DNA of 64,000 bases. Source: Prevotella sp. (GTDB taxonomy: Bacteria > Bacteroidota > Bacteroidia > Bacteroidales > Bacteroidaceae). The stretch lies in NCBI GenBank assembly GCA_024688365.1, contig JAILEG010000005.1, positions 1-64,000 of the forward strand, read 5' to 3'. Made by a program: the position numbers and the translations under genes. Position 1 is the stretch's first letter. Each line of letters starts with the position of its first letter. Below the pieces are notes generated by a model. That model worked only from the letters and a program-made list of their open reading frames with translations. It was not told the DNA's origin and did not search any database. This document shows positions 62,567-64,000 of the stretch, in pieces.

Positions 62567-62693
62567 TTCTGTGTAATTATTATTTTCTGCAAAAGTAAGT
62601 AAAAGATTGCAGATGGGTGCAGGACGAATGTAGATTTTTAGCAAATTAACAATTAATTCCATCCCTCCTCCCTCCTCTTCCCTTAACTTTTAT

Positions 62694-62701
62694 TACCTTT
62701 G
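62694..62701 (+). promoter_or_regulatory. -7 box of dnaX
   Basis: TACCTTTG, 24 bases before the dnaX start codon. Confidence 0.55.
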
Positions 62702-62724
62702 CAGACAATCAGAATTTAAAGACT

Positions 62725-64000
62725 ATGGACGAATATATTGTTTCGGCGCGGAAGTATCGCCCGGTGTCGTTCGACTCTGTGGTCGGGCAACAGGCACTTA
62801 CCACCACGCTGAAGAATGCCGTGAGGAGTGGAAAGCTGGCGCATGCCTATCTCTTCTGCGGACCGCGTGGCGTGGGAAAGACCACCTGTGCCCGTATCTT
62901 TGCCAAAGCCATCAACTGCGAGCATCCTACGGCAGACGGAGAGGCTTGTGGGGAGTGTGAGAGCTGTAAGGCTTTCAATGAGGGGCGCAGCTATAACATC
63001 TTCGAGCTGGATGCCGCCAGCAATAACTCAGTTGAGAACATCAAGACGCTGATGGACCAGACACGCATCCCGCCACAGGTGGGCCGCTACAAGGTGTTCA
63101 TCATTGATGAGGTCCACATGCTGTCAACGGCAGCCTTCAATGCCTTTCTCAAGACCCTGGAGGAGCCGCCCGCACATGTCATCTTCATCCTTGCGACTAC
63201 CGAGAAGCACAAGATTCTCCCTACCATCCTGTCCCGTTGCCAGATATATGACTTCGAGCGGATGACCGTCCCGAACATCATCAATCACCTGAAGCGTGTG
63301 GCTGAGAAGGAAGGGATACTATATGAGGAGCAGGCACTGAGCGTCATTGCCGAGAAGGCTGATGGCGGCATGCGCGATGCCCTCTCCATCTTCGACCAGG
63401 CGGCGAGCTTCTCGCAGGGCAACATCACTTACCAAAAGGTGATAGAAGACCTGAACGTACAGGATGAGGACAACTATTTCAGCATTGTTGACCTTGCCCT
63501 GGAGAACAGGGTAAGTGAGATAATGGTGCTGCTGAACACGGTCATCAACAAGGGGTTTGATGGCGGACACCTCATCAACGGACTGGCTTCCCACGTGCGC
63601 AACGTGCTGATGGCAAAGGACGCACAGACCCTTCCGCTCCTTGAGGTGAGCGAGCAGCAGCGTCAGCGTTACCAGGCACAGGCGCAGAGGTGCCCCACAC
63701 AGTTCCTGTACAGTGCGCTTCAGATAATGAACCGCTGTGACGTTGAGTACCGGCAGAGTTCCAACAAGCGGCTGCTGGTGGAGCTGACTCTCATCCAGGT
63801 GGCGCAGCTGACGCAGAAGGACGATGACGTGCCAGCCTCGGGGCGCAGCCCTAAACGATTGAAATCCCTGTTCAAGAATATTATTGTAAAGGCTCAACAG
63901 AAAACGGCTCCGCAGGTGGCCGGGAGCCTGAAGCACAATGAAGGTGCATCCCGCCGCAATGGAGGTGGCGAGGAGCCTGTGGCGGCCGTGTCACATTCCG
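62725..64000 (+). CDS. dnaX: DNA polymerase III gamma/tau subunit (3' end outside window)
   Basis: 425 codons from ATG at 62725 to the window edge; the gene continues beyond. Clamp-loader ATPase: MDEYIVSARKYRPVSFDSVVG, CGPRGVGKTTCARIFAKAIN (Walker A), zinc cysteines in EACGECESCKAF, FELDAASNN, FIIDEVHMLS (Walker B), ATTEKHKILPTILSRCQ (sensor 1 and SRC motif). The start matches the promoter box spacing. Confidence 0.97.
   Translation, partial: MDEYIVSARKYRPVSFDSVVGQQALTTTLKNAVRSGKLAHAYLFCGPRGVGKTTCARIFAKAINCEHPTADGEACGECESCKAFNEGRSYNIFELDAASNNSVENIKTLMDQTRIPPQVGRYKVFIIDEVHMLSTAAFNAFLKTLEEPPAHVIFILATTEKHKILPTILSRCQIYDFERMTVPNIINHLKRVAEKEGILYEEQALSVIAEKADGGMRDALSIFDQAASFSQGNITYQKVIEDLNVQDEDNYFSIVDLALENRVSEIMVLLNTVINKGFDGGHLINGLASHVRNVLMAKDAQTLPLLEVSEQQRQRYQAQAQRCPTQFLYSALQIMNRCDVEYRQSSNKRLLVELTLIQVAQLTQKDDDVPASGRSPKRLKSLFKNIIVKAQQKTAPQVAGSLKHNEGASRRNGGGEEPVAAVSHS

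Overview
The window is a piece of a Bacteroidota chromosome, most likely Prevotellaceae. Many genes are preceded by the phylum's -7 promoter box (TAnnTTTG, sometimes with a TTTG-like -33 box about 20 bases upstream). Shine-Dalgarno sites are absent. Outer-membrane TonB-type proteins, DUF4369, DUF4846 and DUF1896 proteins, and a tmRNA tag reading GENNYALAA fit the same group. Assignment below family level is not possible from sequence alone.

Positions 1-6886 are the integrase end of an integrated conjugative or mobilizable element. It begins with a truncated IS982-type transposase and a small orphan gene. A leftward set of accessory genes follows (two small hypotheticals, PcfJ-like, ArdA-like antirestriction, PcfK-like, a hypothetical, a small membrane protein, DUF1896). 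It ends with a tyrosine recombinase of the Bacteroides IntDOT type, beside the 3' end of a tRNA-Met(CAT) at 6887-6960. The other end of the element is outside the window.

From 6961 to 64000 the sequence is ordinary chromosome with mostly short operons. In order it holds: ribF and a CPBP protease; a putative metal module (HMA protein, TonB receptor, small Cys/His secreted protein); a MORN-GH25 lysozyme-like protein; yitT-mnmA; an amino-acid:cation symporter and aldose epimerase; DoxX; a Ca2+-type P-ATPase; aroB with a membrane protein; a large outer-membrane barrel; a RclA-like flavoprotein divergent from a Ca2+/Na+ exchanger; GH9; a TlpA-like thioredoxin; yhhQ-queF under a preQ1-I riboswitch; a MuiA-type protein with an inserted domain; a GH30-like enzyme; a patatin-type Vd protein; an OadA-like carboxyltransferase; an HD protein and an acyltransferase; ssrA (tmRNA); a DUF4846 lipoprotein; a REP array with a broken RAYT transposase; mfd; a HAD hydrolase; a GT2; the pyrC / MetH-reactivation / phosphoesterase / plsC operon; a DUF4369 lipoprotein; an FtsB-like protein; and the first 425 codons of dnaX.

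Three signals are not explained by the genes. (1) Five intergenic copies of an element made of two or three ~20-bp palindromes on a strict 22-23-bp period, with an asymmetric middle unit. (2) A six-unit, exactly 43-bp tandem REP array next to a frameshifted REP-associated tyrosine transposase, with a seventh copy on its other side. (3) A compact preQ1-I riboswitch candidate ending three bases before the start codon of the queuosine-precursor transporter.
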